From Bacteroidales bacterium (GTDB taxonomy: Bacteria; Bacteroidota; Bacteroidia; Bacteroidales; UBA932), in assembly GCA_015060395.1 (NCBI GenBank), contig SUYP01000002.1, positions 87,074 to 151,073 on the forward strand: DNA of 64,000 bases. Reading direction: 5' to 3'. Below the pieces are notes generated by a model, which was not told the DNA's origin, ran no database searches, and saw only the letters and a program-made list of their open reading frames with translations. The position numbers were made by a program, and so were the translations under genes. Position 1 is the first letter of the stretch. The number at the start of each line of letters is the position of its first letter. Positions 62,605 to 64,000 of the stretch are shown piece by piece.

Positions 62605-62820
62605 ATGGACAAGTTATATCTTAACGTCAAGGCTGTACCTGCCTTTGATACGGAATTCCTGCAGGAACATACCGCATTCACCGTATTCCACTACAACGGG
62701 AAAAATCTTCAGACAGCATCCGGATGGACCCTGAAAGATGCAATAGAGCTATTCTCCAAGCTATATTCCTATCATAGGGAGGACCTTGGGGTCAAACGGC
62801 CTTTCGCCTCACAACACTGA
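62605..62820 (+). CDS. Small protein of unknown function
   Basis: The 71-residue frame starting MDKLYLNVKAVPAFDTEFLQEHTAFTVFHY has ordinary composition and a predicted beta-beta-alpha order, ending VKRPFASQH. I do not recognise a family. An in-frame ATG at 62579 (MARTYKHLI) or the TTG at 62536 would lengthen it; the TTG lies inside the -7 box and is unlikely. It sits 48 bases before the RAYT gene on the same strand and inside the 17-bp repeats that flank that gene, so it may belong to the same mobile unit, as small helper genes sometimes do. Confidence that it is translated is moderate. Confidence 0.5.
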   Translation: MDKLYLNVKAVPAFDTEFLQEHTAFTVFHYNGKNLQTASGWTLKDAIELFSKLYSYHREDLGVKRPFASQH

Positions 62821-62868
62821 TTTGTAATCCTGAGAAACATCTGTATTCACGGATAACACTATCACAAT

Positions 62869-63804
62869 ATGAGCGACATCAAAATTCTGACTTTCTTTGA
62901 CAAAGAAAGGATATGTGAAGAGAGATTTCGGAGGGCAGGCCAGTTCTGGCACCTATATTCTGACGGGACAGTTATGGAGAACATCTTCTTGAATGATACT
63001 GAAATGAAGGCAGGCCTATCAATCTTGGCGGCTTCGGTACAGATGGTCAAACCAGATATAAGACTGGTGACTTTCGCCTTGATGAAGAATCACATTCACC
63101 TTATACTATGCGGGCATCGCGAAAAATGTCTGCAGTTGTTCGACATCTTTAAAGACAAGATGAGAAGGATATTCAGGAAAACAATCAGAGGTATCGATTG
63201 GAAAAGATTCAACGCCAAGATTCTTCCTATAGATTCGCTCAAGGCATTGAGGAATGAAATCATCTATGTGCATCGTAATCCATTTGTCGCGAATCCTGAC
63301 CAAACTCCTTACGGTTATCCTTGGAGCGGGGGATGTGCATACTTCAATCCCCTGATATACGATATCGGAACGGACGACATCCGTTCATTCAGTTTCGACA
63401 GACAGAGAAAGCTGACATACAGCCGGAACATCAGTCCTATGGGCGGATTGAAATTCGCGGGGGATAAGGTTTTCATTCCGTCATTCTGCGACATAGGTCT
63501 GGGAGAAGGGATGTTCACAGATGCCCGAAGCTACTTCCTGCTTCTCACGCGAAATGCAGAGGCATATAGCCAGATTGCGACAAGGCTGGAAGATAAGATA
63601 TTCCTTACTGACGATGAGATGTTCATTACAGCGGTACATCTTGCTGAAAAAGCATACCATACAAGCAAGATCACTACTCTGTCCCCAGAGCAGAAAGTCA
63701 AGCTGGCCAAAGACCTTCATTTCAAATACAAGGCATCCAAACAGCAGGTGAGAAGGATTCTGAGACTTGAAAATACGGTTCTGGACGAACTGTTTCCGAT
63801 ATAG
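62869..63804 (+). CDS. REP-associated tyrosine transposase (RAYT, Y1/IS200-like)
   Basis: The 311-residue protein has the HUH motif in FALMKNHIHLILCG (about residues 73-80) and a downstream YVHRNP segment (about residue 143), the position of the RAYT catalytic tyrosine. The first 60 residues include the typical FWHLYSDGTVMENIFLNDTEMKAGL. A C-terminal helical region (LSPEQKVKLAKDLHFKYKASKQQVRRILRL, about 275-305) looks like a helix-turn-helix. RAYTs cut single-stranded REP hairpins and are usually single-copy, domesticated relatives of IS200 transposases. No IS200-type partner or second transposase is nearby. Confidence 0.85.
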   Translation: MSDIKILTFFDKERICEERFRRAGQFWHLYSDGTVMENIFLNDTEMKAGLSILAASVQMVKPDIRLVTFALMKNHIHLILCGHREKCLQLFDIFKDKMRRIFRKTIRGIDWKRFNAKILPIDSLKALRNEIIYVHRNPFVANPDQTPYGYPWSGGCAYFNPLIYDIGTDDIRSFSFDRQRKLTYSRNISPMGGLKFAGDKVFIPSFCDIGLGEGMFTDARSYFLLLTRNAEAYSQIATRLEDKIFLTDDEMFITAVHLAEKAYHTSKITTLSPEQKVKLAKDLHFKYKASKQQVRRILRLENTVLDELFPI

Positions 63805-63816
63805 GGCCTGCCTCAA

Positions 63817-63833
63817 CATCCACGATCAGATGG
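63817..63833 (+). repeat. Right copy of 17-bp direct repeat flanking the RAYT region
   Basis: CATCCACGATCAGATGG, 13 bases past the transposase stop; one mismatch to the copy at 62565-62581. Confidence 0.55.
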
Positions 63834-63858
63834 GAGCGCACTGGGGAATAATATGTAA

Positions 63859-64000
63859 TCATCCGGAGGAACTGTCGATTTCCCGGACGAGGTCGGCGAA
63901 TTGGTCCAGGTCGTCCGGATAATGGCAGGATATCCCGGATCGCTTACTGAGTGCCGGCAGAACCCATCCATCAAGAGTGTACATCTCTTCAGGAGAGAGT
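63859..64000 (-). CDS. C-terminal end of an unrecognised protein (partial)
   Basis: This frame enters from the right edge and gives 46 residues, LSPEEMYTLDGWVLPALSKRSG...YPDDLDQFADLVREIDSSSG, before TGA at 63861-63859. Codon use looks ordinary and there is no interruption. I cannot name the family. The segment CCGGACGAGGTCGGC inside it matches one arm of the hairpin at 62425, and its last 20 residues resemble the remnant reading frame at 62404-62478. It converges with the RAYT gene. Confidence 0.5.
   Translation of the reverse strand, partial: LSPEEMYTLDGWVLPALSKRSGISCHYPDDLDQFADLVREIDSSSG

Overview
This is a 64 kb chromosomal segment of a Bacteroidota bacterium, almost certainly order Bacteroidales. 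The evidence is a SusC/SusD pair, a type IX secretion C-terminal sorting domain, DUF4837 and DUF819 family proteins, a 673-residue urocanase, absence of Shine-Dalgarno sequences, and repeated -7 elements of the Bacteroidetes form TAnnTTTG (in the best cases with TTTG 19-20 bases upstream). No species can be named from the sequence alone. Genes are tightly packed; most of the window is core genome.

Layout. 1-3030: end of dxr, rseP, a DUF4837 lipoprotein, tRNA-Glu(UUC) and rpsT. 3216-12591 (minus strand): a nutrient-acquisition locus made of SusC-like transporter, SusD-like lipoprotein, a third lipoprotein, then, past a strong hairpin, a subtilisin-family lipoprotein with a T9SS sorting domain and a PorV/PorQ-family barrel. 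13042-15020 (minus): groL and groS with a REP-like palindrome between them. 15222-23037: a giant alpha-2-macroglobulin-like lipoprotein and pbpC. 23079-28993: DUF819 permease, a SpoU-type RNA methyltransferase, glyA, an M23 peptidase lipoprotein, a Gfo/Idh/MocA oxidoreductase with a Tat-like leader. 29167-44542: the complete division and cell wall (dcw) cluster, mraZ-rsmH-ftsL-ftsI-murE-mraY-murD-ftsW-murG-murC-ftsQ-ftsA-ftsZ, preceded by AAAGTG repeats that look like the MraZ operator. 44584-49803: gltX, rpiB, truB, a MATE exporter, a YgjP-like metallopeptidase. 49952-53699: rpsO, pnp, an SGNH hydrolase. 54067-62386: histidine degradation (ftcD, hutU, hutH, hutI) with a convergent Wzi-like gene inserted between hutU and hutH. 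62605-64000: a small unknown gene, a REP-associated tyrosine transposase (RAYT), and the 3' end of an unknown minus-strand gene.

How genes work together. The dcw cluster makes lipid II precursors and the divisome that uses them; dxr supplies isoprenoid for the undecaprenyl carrier. The Hut enzymes convert histidine to glutamate and a one-carbon unit on tetrahydrofolate. The SusCD, subtilisin and PorV-like genes together read as a secreted-protease and oligopeptide-uptake locus rather than a glycan locus, because no carbohydrate-active enzyme is present.

The most unusual feature is a set of long palindromic elements lying inside, or between, essential genes. A 105-bp element with perfect 27-bp inverted arms sits in frame in hutI; a 129-bp element with about 30-bp inverted arms sits in frame in truB, and the two share a related GC-rich core in opposite orientation. 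A third, different palindrome separates groL and groS, and a RAYT gene, of the family known to be tied to REP elements, lies at the right edge flanked by related hairpin sequence. This may be a REP-like system that has colonised protein-coding genes without breaking frame.
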